Part shown: one piece after another, positions 38,110 through 48,357 of the stretch | Layout of the letters: each line of letters starts with the position of its first letter | How positions within the stretch are numbered: position 1 is the stretch's first letter | NCBI RefSeq assembly: GCF_026967475.1 | Contig: NZ_CP114058.1 | Span: forward strand, 3,844,001-3,908,000 | Source of the DNA: Rouxiella chamberiensis | GTDB lineage: Bacteria; Pseudomonadota; Gammaproteobacteria; Enterobacterales; Enterobacteriaceae | Reading direction: 5' to 3' | Length of the DNA stretch: 64,000 nt | Made by a program: the position numbers and the translations under genes | The notes under the pieces: generated by a model | What the model was told of the DNA's origin: nothing | Databases searched by the model: none | The model's input: the letters and a program-made list of their open reading frames with translations, nothing else

Positions 38110-39132
38110 ATGGATACAACATTGATTAAAGACGTGCCGGTCGGCAATACGCTGTTGACCGTCGATAAACTGTCGGTTCACTTTGGCAATGAAGGCACGC
38201 CGTTTCGCGCCGTGGACCGCATCAGTTATACCGTTAAACAGGGCGAAGTCGTGGGCATCGTCGGGGAATCGGGGTCCGGAAAATCCGTCAGTTCGCTGGC
38301 GTTGATGGGCCTCATTGATTTTCCGGGCAAAGTCATGGCCGACCAGCTGGAATTCGGCGGGCAAAACCTGCAGGGCATCAGCGAGAAACAGCGTCGGCAG
38401 ATTGTCGGCTCTGAAGTGGCGATGATTTTTCAGGACCCGATGACCAGCCTCAATCCCTGCTACACCGTGGGTTTCCAGATTATGGAAGCCATCAAGGTGC
38501 ATCAGGGCGGCAACAGGAAAACGCGTCGCCAGCGGACTATCGACCTGCTGAATCTGGTGGGTATACCCGATCCCGCCTCGCGACTGGATGTTTATCCGCA
38601 TCAGCTTTCGGGCGGGATGAGCCAGCGCGTAATGATTGCGATGGCGATTGCCTGTCGTCCCAAACTGCTGATTGCCGATGAGCCGACGACTGCGCTCGAC
38701 GTCACTATTCAGGCGCAGATCATCGAGCTGCTGCTGGATTTACAGCAAAAAGAGAATATGGCGCTGATGCTGATTACCCACGACCTGGCGCTGGTGGCCG
38801 AAGCGGCGCACCACATCATCGTGATGTATGCCGGGCAGGTGGTCGAGACCGGAGAATCCAACGAGATTTTCCGCGCGCCTCGCCATCCTTATACCCAGGC
38901 GCTGCTGCGTTCATTGCCCGAGTTTTCGACTGACAAGGCGCGCCTGCAGTCGCTGCCGGGCGTAGTGCCGGGCAAATATGACCGTCCGAACGGCTGTCTG
39001 CTGAACCCGCGTTGTCCGTACGCCACCGATCGCTGCCGCAAAGAAGAACCCGCCTTGCAGGGAATGCCGGGCCGCCAGTCCAAATGCCATTATCCGCTGG
39101 ATGATGCCGGGAGACCAACCTATGACGCTTAA
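38110..39132 (+). CDS. dppD: Dipeptide ABC transporter ATPase DppD
   Basis: 340-residue ATPase. Walker [10 protein letters not shown], signature [12 protein letters not shown], Walker [14 protein letters not shown], switch His LITHDLALV. The C-terminal Cys motif ([15 protein letters not shown]) probably holds an iron-sulphur cluster, as in other Dpp/Opp ATPases. ATG 38110 follows GGGGACGAG, 10 bp after dppC. Its end overlaps the dppF start by 11 bp. The N-terminus is about 12 residues longer than in E. coli. Confidence 0.95.
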   Translation: MDTTLIKDVPVGNTLLTVDKLSVHFGNEGTPFRAVDRISYTVKQGEVVGIVGESGSGKSVSSLALMGLIDFPGKVMADQLEFGGQNLQGISEKQRRQIVGSEVAMIFQDPMTSLNPCYTVGFQIMEAIKVHQGGNRKTRRQRTIDLLNLVGIPDPASRLDVYPHQLSGGMSQRVMIAMAIACRPKLLIADEPTTALDVTIQAQIIELLLDLQQKENMALMLITHDLALVAEAAHHIIVMYAGQVVETGESNEIFRAPRHPYTQALLRSLPEFSTDKARLQSLPGVVPGKYDRPNGCLLNPRCPYATDRCRKEEPALQGMPGRQSKCHYPLDDAGRPTYDA

Positions 39133-40174
39133 TCACACTGTTGACCGGGTTAACACGGTTGAACCGGATAGCACCACAGGAAAACAGCCGCTGCTCAAGG
39201 CTATCGACCTGAAAAAACACTACGCGGTAAAAGGCGGATTGTTCAAGCCCGAGCGCACGGTCAAGGCGCTCGACGGCGTGTCTTTCGAGCTTGAACGCGG
39301 CAAGACGCTGGCGGTGGTCGGGGAGTCTGGCTGCGGCAAATCAACGCTGGGCCGTCTGCTGACCATGATTGAAGTGCCGAGCCACGGCGAACTCTACTAT
39401 CAGGGACAAGATCTTCTCAAACCCGATGTGACCGCCGAAAAACTGCGTCGGCAGAAGATCCAGATAGTGTTTCAGAACCCGTACGGTTCCCTGAATCCGC
39501 GTAAAAAGGTGGGGCAGATTCTCGAAGAGCCGCTGCTTATCAATACCAAGTTGAGCAGCGCCGAGCGTCGTGAAAAGGCGCTGGCGATGATGGCGAAGGT
39601 CGGGCTTAAAACCGAACACTATGACCGTTATCCGCATATGTTTTCCGGCGGCCAGCGCCAGCGTATCGCGATTGCCCGAGGCTTGATGCTGGATCCGGAT
39701 GTAGTGATAGCCGATGAACCCGTGTCTGCGCTGGACGTCTCGGTACGCGCGCAGGTATTGAACCTGATGATGGATTTGCAGCAGGACCTCGGCCTGTCGT
39801 ATGTCTTCATTTCGCACGATCTGTCGGTGGTCGAGCATATCGCCGATGAGGTGATGGTTATGTATCTGGGTCGCTGTGTGGAGAAGGGCTCGAAAGAGGC
39901 GGTGTTCAACAATCCACGGCATCCTTATACTCAGGCGCTGTTATCGGCTACGCCGCGCCTTAATCCGCACGATCGTCGCGAACGTATCAAGCTGACCGGC
40001 GAGCTGCCAAGTCCGTTGAATCCGCCGGTGGGCTGTGCGTTCAATGCGCGCTGCCGCCGGGCCTTTGTCAAATGTACCCAGGTTCAGCCTCAGCTGAAAC
40101 GGTATGGCGATCAACTTGTGGCCTGTTTTGCCGTCGATCAGGACGAACAGGAAAAATCCGACACTCACGCCTGA
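39122..40174 (+). CDS. dppF: Dipeptide ABC transporter ATPase DppF
   Basis: 350-residue ATPase partner of DppD. Walker [10 protein letters not shown], signature [12 protein letters not shown], Walker [14 protein letters not shown], switch His [10 protein letters not shown]-terminal Cys motif ([15 protein letters not shown]). ATG 39122 lies inside the end of dppD, so translation is coupled. It is a little longer than E. coli DppF because of an N-terminal tail of about 25 residues. It closes the dpp operon and is followed by a terminator. Confidence 0.95.
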   Translation: MTLNHTVDRVNTVEPDSTTGKQPLLKAIDLKKHYAVKGGLFKPERTVKALDGVSFELERGKTLAVVGESGCGKSTLGRLLTMIEVPSHGELYYQGQDLLKPDVTAEKLRRQKIQIVFQNPYGSLNPRKKVGQILEEPLLINTKLSSAERREKALAMMAKVGLKTEHYDRYPHMFSGGQRQRIAIARGLMLDPDVVIADEPVSALDVSVRAQVLNLMMDLQQDLGLSYVFISHDLSVVEHIADEVMVMYLGRCVEKGSKEAVFNNPRHPYTQALLSATPRLNPHDRRERIKLTGELPSPLNPPVGCAFNARCRRAFVKCTQVQPQLKRYGDQLVACFAVDQDEQEKSDTHA

Positions 40175-40191
40175 TTTGCCGCACATCCCGC

Positions 40192-40219
40192 TGCCGGTCG
40201 CTGACTCGACCGGCATTTT
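40192..40219 (+). terminator. Terminator of the dpp operon
   Basis: TGCCGGTCG / CGACCGGCA with a 6-base loop, then TTTTCTCT, 17 bp after the dppF stop. Confidence 0.85.
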
Positions 40220-40368
40220 CTCTCCTTTTAAGCGCTTTTTAGTCGCTAATCCCGATAAATCTCCGTCAATCGCTTCGTTAAGCAGACTTAACAGGGTTAC
40301 TGCGCCTATGCTCGCTACCTGCTATTATGCGTTCAGACAGGATTGCAGGGATACTTCATTGGAGAGAT

Positions 40369-42354
40369 ATGTTGCGGGTTAGGCGTTCATTAACGATTAA
40401 ACAGATGGCGGCCGTGTCCGGTGTGGCGCTGGTGACAATCTGCTTTTTTATCGCCATCCAACTTTTTCACTTCGTTGAACAGAGGCGGGAAGACTATGCC
40501 CAGCAACTCGAGAATATCGGACATTCCGTTGCCAGACCGCTGTCTCAGGCGGTGCTCGACGTCAATCTTGAAGAAACGCAGCATATTCTCAATACGCTAA
40601 GACCGGTCGGCATTCTAAATCGCGCAGACCTTGTATTGCCCAATCAGATCCCGACCTTGCGTACTCATTTTCCGGAGGGGCGTCCGGTTCCGGAATGGGT
40701 AATGAAAGGTTTCGACCTGCCGATTAAAGTCACCGTGCCGCTGTATTCTCCGGCGACGACTCAGGATACCGCCCGGCCGCTGGCGTATCTGGTGCTGCAA
40801 GCCGACCCTTATCGCATGTTCCAGTTTTTCGTCAGCGCTCTGTCGACGATGCTGACGACCTATCTTCTGCTGGCGCTTATCCTTTCCATTTCAATTAGCT
40901 GGTGCATTAATCGGCTAATTGTCAAACCGTTGCGCTCCATCGCCCGCGAACTTGAATCGCTGCCTGAAAGCGAGGTGCACTATCATCAGCTGGCCGCAAG
41001 ACCGCGCCATCAGGACGATGAACTCGGGATGCTGATCCGCAGTTACAACCGCAATCAGCAACTGCTCGACAAGGCGCTGAAGGCGATGCAGCAAAGCTCC
41101 AGCCAGTTTCCGAACGAGGCGCAGTTTATTACCCGTCTCGAGCAGCGCATGCACGGCGCACTGGCGCAAAAAGATTTCCATATCATGCTCATCGGCATCG
41201 ATAATCTGGGTGAAGGCGAGACGGCGTGCTGCCCGGTTATTTCTGCATTACTCAAGGCATTGCCGGAGCAGAGCCTGCTGGCGCGCCTTGGCTACAACGA
41301 ATATGCCTTGCTGGTGAGCGAAATCGAACGGCCATTTATGGCGATGCGGCTGGCGAAACAGTTGCTGACGCGCATCAATACGCCGCAATCGAGCGGTGAA
41401 ACCCAAATGGCATTGCATCCGACCGGCAGTATCGGCATTGCCCAATATTGCGCAGAGCGGGCCGTCAGCGCGCATCAGCTCTTAAGCCATGCCCGAACGG
41501 CGCGGCTTTCCGCCCAGCAGCAGGGTAAAAACCAGATTCTGTTCTTTGAACCGGGCCTGACGGCCAAAATTCAGCGCCGAATGCAGCAGGAAAACGAAAT
41601 CCTTCATGCCATGGAGAAAGACGATTTCACCCTGTTTATTCAACCGCAGCTGAATATGGCGACCGGTGAAGTGGTGGGGGCCGAAGCTTTCTTGCGCCGC
41701 AAACTGTGCGACGGCAGTTATGGACTGGAAAGCGACTTTATCGTGGTGGCCGAAGAGATTGGCGTAATGGCGCAACTCGGCTACAAGATGCTGGAACTGG
41801 GCTGTCATATTCTGGCGGACTGGCGGCTTCGCGGCATTCATCTGCCGTTGTCGATGAATCTTTCGGGCGTGCAAATCCAGCAGGCAAACTTCCTGCCGGA
41901 ACTGCGTAGCCTGTTGAGCCGGTATCAGATAAATCATGCCCAGCTGGTGCTGGAAATGACCGAAACGGCGCGTATCGAGAACTGGGAACTGGCGCTCAAC
42001 GTGCTGGGTGAACTTCGCCAACTTGGTATTTCGGTCGAACTAGACGATTTCGGCCTGGGGTATTCGGGTCTTGAATACCTCGATCGCCTGCGCAATCTGC
42101 CGATTGATGCCCTGAAAATTGACCGTCTGTTTGTTGCCACTTTACCCGAAGATGATGCGATGGCCAGCATTGTGGCGTCGATAGCCCGCGCCATGAATAT
42201 TCAGCTCAAGGCCGAAGGTGTCGAAACGGCGGCGCAGCGTGACTGGTTATTGGCCAATCGTATAAATTTCGGACAGGGATTCCTGTTTTCACCCCCGCTT
42301 TCGCAGAGCGATTTTGAAACAAAATTTCTCTTAAATGAAACTTTGGAATATTAA
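40369..42354 (+). CDS. hmsP: EAL-domain cyclic-di-GMP phosphodiesterase PdeK/HmsP
   Basis: 661-residue membrane protein (yhjK/pdeK in E. coli, hmsP in Yersinia). One membrane helix near residue 20, a periplasmic domain, a second helix near 170, then a HAMP-like linker. A degenerate GGDEF domain follows (GYNEY where GGDEF is expected), so no cyclase activity is expected. The C-terminal EAL domain has its key residues: the signature Glu in GAEAFLRR, Asn in MNLSGVQ, Glu in LEMTET, Asp pair in LDDFGLGYS, Lys in LKIDRLF and Glu in AEGVET. It should cut c-di-GMP and lower biofilm formation. ATG 40369 with GGAGAG. The neighbouring cellulose operon of E. coli is not present. Confidence 0.92.
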   Translation: MLRVRRSLTIKQMAAVSGVALVTICFFIAIQLFHFVEQRREDYAQQLENIGHSVARPLSQAVLDVNLEETQHILNTLRPVGILNRADLVLPNQIPTLRTHFPEGRPVPEWVMKGFDLPIKVTVPLYSPATTQDTARPLAYLVLQADPYRMFQFFVSALSTMLTTYLLLALILSISISWCINRLIVKPLRSIARELESLPESEVHYHQLAARPRHQDDELGMLIRSYNRNQQLLDKALKAMQQSSSQFPNEAQFITRLEQRMHGALAQKDFHIMLIGIDNLGEGETACCPVISALLKALPEQSLLARLGYNEYALLVSEIERPFMAMRLAKQLLTRINTPQSSGETQMALHPTGSIGIAQYCAERAVSAHQLLSHARTARLSAQQQGKNQILFFEPGLTAKIQRRMQQENEILHAMEKDDFTLFIQPQLNMATGEVVGAEAFLRRKLCDGSYGLESDFIVVAEEIGVMAQLGYKMLELGCHILADWRLRGIHLPLSMNLSGVQIQQANFLPELRSLLSRYQINHAQLVLEMTETARIENWELALNVLGELRQLGISVELDDFGLGYSGLEYLDRLRNLPIDALKIDRLFVATLPEDDAMASIVASIARAMNIQLKAEGVETAAQRDWLLANRINFGQGFLFSPPLSQSDFETKFLLNETLEY

Positions 42355-42631
42355 CGCTTAACTCCTCGCAAACCCGCTCCAACACTGGCTTGACTTAATA
42401 TTAAAATTTGTTAAATTTTTTAGCTGAATCCTTTCAGTTCAACTTTTCTAACAACAATGTTTGCCAAACGAAACAATATATTTCCATCCTGTTATGTCGG
42501 TGTTATTTTCCGGCTGTCGCTATTCGCCCGACTGCTGTATATGTATGGCGATGTTCCCTTGGATTGCTCTCATGTTTCGTTCCAGCACATTGAAATCTGA
42601 GGGGATACTTTCACTACAGGATGGCCGTTAA

Positions 42632-43912
42632 ATGAAAAAAACAATATTCAAGAGTCTCTATTTCCAAGTGTTGACTGCAATCACCCTCGGTGTGTTGCTA
42701 GGACACTTTTATCCAGAACTGGGTGCGCAAATGAAGCCGCTGGGTGATGGCTTTGTCAAACTGATCAAAATGATTATTGCTCCGGTGATTTTCTGTACGG
42801 TAGTTACCGGTATTGCAGGGATGGAAAGCATGAAGGCAGTGGGTCGCACAGGTGCGATTGCGCTGCTGTATTTTGAAATCGTGAGTACTATCTCGCTGAT
42901 TCTCGGTCTGATTATCGTCAATATCGTGCAGCCGGGTGCGGGGATGAATGTCGATCCTGCGGCGCTGGATGCCAAGGCGGTCGCCGTTTATGCCGAGCAG
43001 GCGCAGTCACAGGGCATTATTCCTTTCCTGCTGGATATCATTCCCGGCAGTGTCATTGGTGCCTTTGCCAGCGGTAACATTCTTCAGGTATTGCTGTTCG
43101 CGATTCTGTTTGGTTTCGCCTTGCATCGCCTGGGCGATAAAGGTCAGCTGATGTTTAACTTTATCGACAGTTTCTCGAGAGTTATCTTCGGCATCATCAA
43201 CATGATCATGCGCCTTGCTCCGCTGGGTGCTTTCGGCGCCATGGCGTTCACCATCGGTAAATACGGCGTTGGGTCGCTGGTACAGCTGGGTCAGCTGATC
43301 CTTTGCTTCTACCTGACGTGTGTACTGTTCGTGATTGTCGTGCTCGGACTGATTGCCCGTTTCACTGGTTTCAATATTTTCAAGTTCATCAACTACATCA
43401 AGGAAGAGCTGCTGATTGTGCTTGGAACCTCTTCTTCCGAATCTGCGCTGCCGCGTATGCTCGACAAGATGGAGAAACTGGGCTGCAAGAAATCCGTGGT
43501 AGGGCTGGTGATTCCAACCGGTTACTCGTTTAACCTCGACGGCACCTCAATCTACCTGACGATGGCGGCGGTGTTTATTGCCCAGGCCACCAATACCCAC
43601 ATGGATATCTGGCACCAGATTACCCTGCTTGTGGTATTGCTGCTCTCCTCCAAAGGCGCGGCGGGTGTGACAGGCAGCGGCTTTATCGTGCTGGCGGCGA
43701 CGCTTTCGGCGGTAGGTCATCTGCCGGTTGCCGGTTTGGCGCTGATTCTGGGCATCGACCGATTCATGTCTGAAGCGCGTGCGCTGACCAATCTGATTGG
43801 TAACGGTGTGGCAACGGTTGTCGTCGCGAAATGGGTCGATCAGCTGGATGAAAAACAGCTGCATGACACGTTGTCCGGTAAAAAATCATTAGCCGCCGAC
43901 AAGGCCGCGTAA
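42632..43912 (+). CDS. dctA: C4-dicarboxylate transporter DctA
   Basis: 426-residue sodium or proton symporter of the DAACS family for succinate, fumarate and malate. Marks: Ser-rich loop [19 protein letters not shown], the [19 protein letters not shown] motif, and [20 protein letters not shown]. The start is [20 protein letters not shown]. It lies between pdeK and yhjJ, as in E. coli. The 277 bp upstream is AT-rich and presumably contains the promoter. It is usually under DcuSR and CRP control; no site was located. Confidence 0.96.
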   Translation: MKKTIFKSLYFQVLTAITLGVLLGHFYPELGAQMKPLGDGFVKLIKMIIAPVIFCTVVTGIAGMESMKAVGRTGAIALLYFEIVSTISLILGLIIVNIVQPGAGMNVDPAALDAKAVAVYAEQAQSQGIIPFLLDIIPGSVIGAFASGNILQVLLFAILFGFALHRLGDKGQLMFNFIDSFSRVIFGIINMIMRLAPLGAFGAMAFTIGKYGVGSLVQLGQLILCFYLTCVLFVIVVLGLIARFTGFNIFKFINYIKEELLIVLGTSSSESALPRMLDKMEKLGCKKSVVGLVIPTGYSFNLDGTSIYLTMAAVFIAQATNTHMDIWHQITLLVVLLLSSKGAAGVTGSGFIVLAATLSAVGHLPVAGLALILGIDRFMSEARALTNLIGNGVATVVVAKWVDQLDEKQLHDTLSGKKSLAADKAA

Positions 43913-44313
43913 TAAATATCCCCCGAATCTAGCCGCTGGAGGCGGGAGTTTTCATACAAAACGGCCTCTTTCAGCGCTAATTTCTGTTTAAATCGACCGG
44001 TTGCTTGATGTAACCGGTCGATTTTCTTCATAATAACCTGCTATTTATTCTCCTTTTGAATCTCGAACACCCTTGAGTGATGCAGTTTGTCAGACATCAG
44101 AATATTTTCATGGTCGTGCGCGACTTATGCAGAGTAGTGATGTCTAACACAGTGCTACTCTTGCCGTTTTCGTTTTTTGCATTCGAGCTTGCCGCCTTAG
44201 GATTAAGGTAAGAGCAAGATTTAATTATTGAAAATTGGATTACCCCGGTCATGTTGAGTCGCCAAAGAAGCGCATTCAAACACTGCGGGTAGAGTTATTA
44301 TGTAGGGGTTCAC
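43913..44313. other. 401-bp spacer between dctA and yhjJ with terminator
   Basis: Contains a strong hairpin at 43990-44026, AAATCGACCGGTT paired with AACCGGTCGATTT, running into TTC; it can act in both directions. The remaining 290 bp is AT-rich and presumably holds the yhjJ promoter. No convincing small gene seen. Confidence 0.75.
43990..44026 (+). terminator. Terminator of dctA
   Basis: 12-13 bp stem (AAATCGACCGGTT/AACCGGTCGATTT) with a 9-base loop, then TTC, about 80 bp after the dctA stop. Confidence 0.8.
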
Positions 44314-45849
44314 ATGCAGGGCACCAGAATTCGCTTACTCCTTGGTGGGTTGTTGTTGGCGTCGTCCTACGGCAACGTGCAGGCTGAAGCACTACAACCC
44401 GATCCAGCCTGGCAGCAGGGCAAACTGGACAACGGCTTCACCTGGCAATTACTGACTACGCCGCAGCGTCCCAGCGATCGCATCGAACTCAGATTACTGG
44501 TTCGTACCGGATCCCTGGCAGAAAATCCGCAGCAGCAAGGCTTCGCGCACTTTTTACCGCGCCTGGCACTCATTCGCAGTGAAGGTTTTACCACTGCCCA
44601 GCTTCAATCCTTCTGGCAGCAGGCTATCGATAACCAGCGGCCCATCGCACCGGCCATTACCTCCTATGAATTTACCTCGTATAACCTGAGCCTGCCGAAT
44701 GGCCGTCCGGATCTCGTTAAAAGCGCGCTGAGCTGGTTGGTCGACACTACCGGCAAAATGGTGATCACCCCCGAGTCCGTGCACGCGGCTTACCAGGCAC
44801 CGCAAGACCCTATCGATGCCGTTCCGCCCGACGCCTCCGACGTGTGGTGGCGCTATCGCATCAATGGCTCGACGCTGGTAGGACATAGCCCGGACGCCAT
44901 GCCGGCCAAGGTCGCGAAACCTGCCGATCTGGCCAGATTTTATCATCAGTGGTATACGCCCGACGCCATGACACTCTATGTTGTCGGCAATGTCGACAGC
45001 CGCGCCATGGCCGAGCAGATCAACCGTGCCTTCTCTACATTGAAGGGCAGTCGTCAGACGCCGCAGACAATGCCTACGCTATCCGATGTGCCCGCCAGAG
45101 CCATGGCAACCGTCGACCCTTCCATCACGCAGGACCGGCTTTCACTGATGTGGAGCATGCCGTGGCAGCCGATTCAGGATTCCCCTGCGCTGAATACCTA
45201 CTGGCGCAGTGACCTGGCTCGCGAAGCCTTGTTCCAGCATTTGCAGCAGGCATTGAAAACGCCCGCCGAAGAAAAGCAGAGCAAAGAGGGCGGATCGGTG
45301 CAACCGGCGCTCGGCTTTGACTGCCGCGTTCAGTACCAGCATGCGCAGTGCGCTATTCGCATGGAGGCCCCACGTGAAGCTATTCAACCCATGCTGAAAC
45401 GTCTTGCCAACGAGCTGCAAAAAGTACGTGAAAACGGGTTGTCTCAAGCCGAATTCGACACGCTGGTGGCGCAGAAGAAAGACCAGCTGGGGCAGTTATT
45501 TGCCACCTATGCGCGTACCGATACGGGCGTGCTGATGAGTCAGCGTTTACGTTCCCAGCAGAATGCTGTGGTCGACATCGCGCCGGAACAGTACCAAAAG
45601 CTGCGCCAGACGTTCTTGTCGACCCTGACTCTGCCCGACTTTAATCAGGAACTGAAACAGCAGTTGTCCCATGCGCCTTCCATGTTGCTGGCCCAGCCGA
45701 AAGGCGAAGAAGAGCTGAGCGTGAAGACGTTGCAGGACACCTTCGACGCCATCGTGGTTCCCGTTGCGACACCGGCAGAGGCGCAAAACAGCGAGGGAGC
45801 CCAGGCCTCCAACGCGCCTGCGCCGACCACACCGGCAACGGCGCAGTAG
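44314..45849 (+). CDS. yhjJ: M16-like peptidase family protein YhjJ (zinc motif lost)
   Basis: 511-residue exported protein. A signal peptide (RIRLLLGGLLLASS, ending VQA) precedes two M16/insulinase-type domains. At the place of the zinc motif HxxEH the sequence reads GFAHFLPRLAL: the second His and the Glu are replaced by Arg and Pro, so catalysis by the usual mechanism is not expected. The C-terminal tail is rich in Ala, Pro and Thr. The gene lies between dctA and kdgK, as in E. coli, although glf intervenes here. Function unknown in E. coli too. Confidence 0.9.
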   Translation: MQGTRIRLLLGGLLLASSYGNVQAEALQPDPAWQQGKLDNGFTWQLLTTPQRPSDRIELRLLVRTGSLAENPQQQGFAHFLPRLALIRSEGFTTAQLQSFWQQAIDNQRPIAPAITSYEFTSYNLSLPNGRPDLVKSALSWLVDTTGKMVITPESVHAAYQAPQDPIDAVPPDASDVWWRYRINGSTLVGHSPDAMPAKVAKPADLARFYHQWYTPDAMTLYVVGNVDSRAMAEQINRAFSTLKGSRQTPQTMPTLSDVPARAMATVDPSITQDRLSLMWSMPWQPIQDSPALNTYWRSDLAREALFQHLQQALKTPAEEKQSKEGGSVQPALGFDCRVQYQHAQCAIRMEAPREAIQPMLKRLANELQKVRENGLSQAEFDTLVAQKKDQLGQLFATYARTDTGVLMSQRLRSQQNAVVDIAPEQYQKLRQTFLSTLTLPDFNQELKQQLSHAPSMLLAQPKGEEELSVKTLQDTFDAIVVPVATPAEAQNSEGAQASNAPAPTTPATAQ

Positions 45850-45862
45850 CAAGCCATCCCTT

Positions 45863-45893
45863 ACCGGCACCGCAGTCACGCGGTGCCGGTTTC
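45863..45893 (+). terminator. Terminator of yhjJ
   Basis: 11-bp perfect stem ACCGGCACCGC/GCGGTGCCGGT with loop AGTCAC, followed by TTTCAC, 13 bp after the stop. Confidence 0.8.
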
Positions 45894-45976
45894 ACATCGG
45901 CAGCGTTATTCCTTTTATTGCCCCTCTTTACAGACCCCGGCAGGGAGTTTTTCCAATAATCGACTAAGCTCATTAA

Positions 45977-47146
<1,170 letters not shown>

Positions 47147-47170
47147 ATTAGAGCTACAGGGCTTATTCAA

Positions 47171-48118
47171 TCATGCAGGCGCATGCAGCCAGCAAGACAT
47201 CGCCTCAAGCGGAATGATTGCGCCACGATATTGAATGACCGTGCTGGCGGTTAAATGCCCACGCCGTGCGGCGTCGATTTCGCTGGCGCCGCACAAACGT
47301 TTTGCCAGATAACCGGCGCTGAACGAGTCACCGGCGGCGGTCGTATCAATGACCTTGTCTTTATCCAGCTGTACGGCTGGAACATCATGCTCGCCCTGGG
47401 CATTGGAAACGATACAGCTGTCCGCTCCGCGTTTGATAACCACTTCACCAACGCCCAGCGCCTGAGTGCGGGCAATGACGTCCTGATAGGGTTGTGCGCC
47501 CCACAGCAGGTCTTCATCGTCGAGAGTAAGGAAGGCGATATCGGTGCAGGCAAGCATGGATTGGTAGGCGTGCCTTGCCTGTTCAACACTTTCCCAAAGA
47601 CGCGGGCGATAGTTGTTGTCGAAAATGACTTTGCCGCCCCGTGCACGACAATCTTGCAGCAGCGACATAAGGCGCTCGCGGTTTTCTTCACTGAGGATGG
47701 CGAGGCTGATGCCACTTAGATACAGATAGTCGAATTCGGCCAGTTGCTGGCAAAGGGCTGTTGCATTGGGGCCGTTAAGCCAGTATTTTGCCGCCGCGTC
47801 GTTGCGCCAGTAATAGAAGGTTCTTTCTCCGCTGGCGTCGGTTTCAATAACATACAGGCCGGGCAATTTATTCTCGAGGCGTTGAACCAGGTCTGTTTCT
47901 ACCCCTTCGCGCTGCCAGGCAGCAAGCATTTCGGCGCTGAAACTGTCTGTGCCAAGTGCAGTAACGTAATGCACTTTAAGATCCTGTACATCCACCTGAC
48001 GCGCGATATAGACCGCCGTATTAAGGGTATCGCCGCCGAAGCCGCGATTTATCGATTCGCCTTTCTGCGAGAGTTCAATCATGCACTCACCAATGACGGC
48101 GATATTTTTGGTAGTCAT
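47171..48118 (-). CDS. kdgK: 2-dehydro-3-deoxygluconokinase KdgK
   Basis: 315-residue PfkB-family sugar kinase phosphorylating 2-keto-3-deoxygluconate to KDPG for the Entner-Doudoroff lower steps, in hexuronate and pectin breakdown. The start IAVIGECMIELSQKGES and FGGDTLNTAVYIAR are typical. The second PfkB signature DTTAAGDSFSAGYLAKRL contains the catalytic Asp. Divergent from yhjG and convergent with glf. A palindromic KdgR-like site lies about 80 bp upstream (48197-48209). Confidence 0.95.
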   Translation of the reverse strand: MTTKNIAVIGECMIELSQKGESINRGFGGDTLNTAVYIARQVDVQDLKVHYVTALGTDSFSAEMLAAWQREGVETDLVQRLENKLPGLYVIETDASGERTFYYWRNDAAAKYWLNGPNATALCQQLAEFDYLYLSGISLAILSEENRERLMSLLQDCRARGGKVIFDNNYRPRLWESVEQARHAYQSMLACTDIAFLTLDDEDLLWGAQPYQDVIARTQALGVGEVVIKRGADSCIVSNAQGEHDVPAVQLDKDKVIDTTAAGDSFSAGYLAKRLCGASEIDAARRGHLTASTVIQYRGAIIPLEAMSCWLHAPA

Positions 48119-48196
48119 TTTACGGCCCCAGCGATTAGTTGAATTGGGTAAGAGGTAACCAGTCTCTTCGCTCGGGCAATTTCAGTCAATAGTATT

Positions 48197-48209
48197 AAAA
48201 CGACGTTTT
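48197..48209. promoter_or_regulatory. Candidate KdgR operator upstream of kdgK
   Basis: AAAACGACGTTTT is a perfect palindrome around one central base, flanked by ATT and A-T5. It resembles KdgR boxes (AAA..C..GTTT type) that control kdgK in enterobacteria. It lies between the divergent kdgK and yhjG. Inference from motif and place. Confidence 0.45.
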
Positions 48210-48357
48210 ATTTTTTCCGAGATGCCTCGTATTTTATGCATTTTTCTGTCGTTTTTTACGCCCCGACATGCTTCTCTGGCTAACCGGTTATACAGGGGGC
48301 CAAACTCAACTATCTTTAATTAAACATATCAAACAATTGTCTGACAGGAACAAGTCT

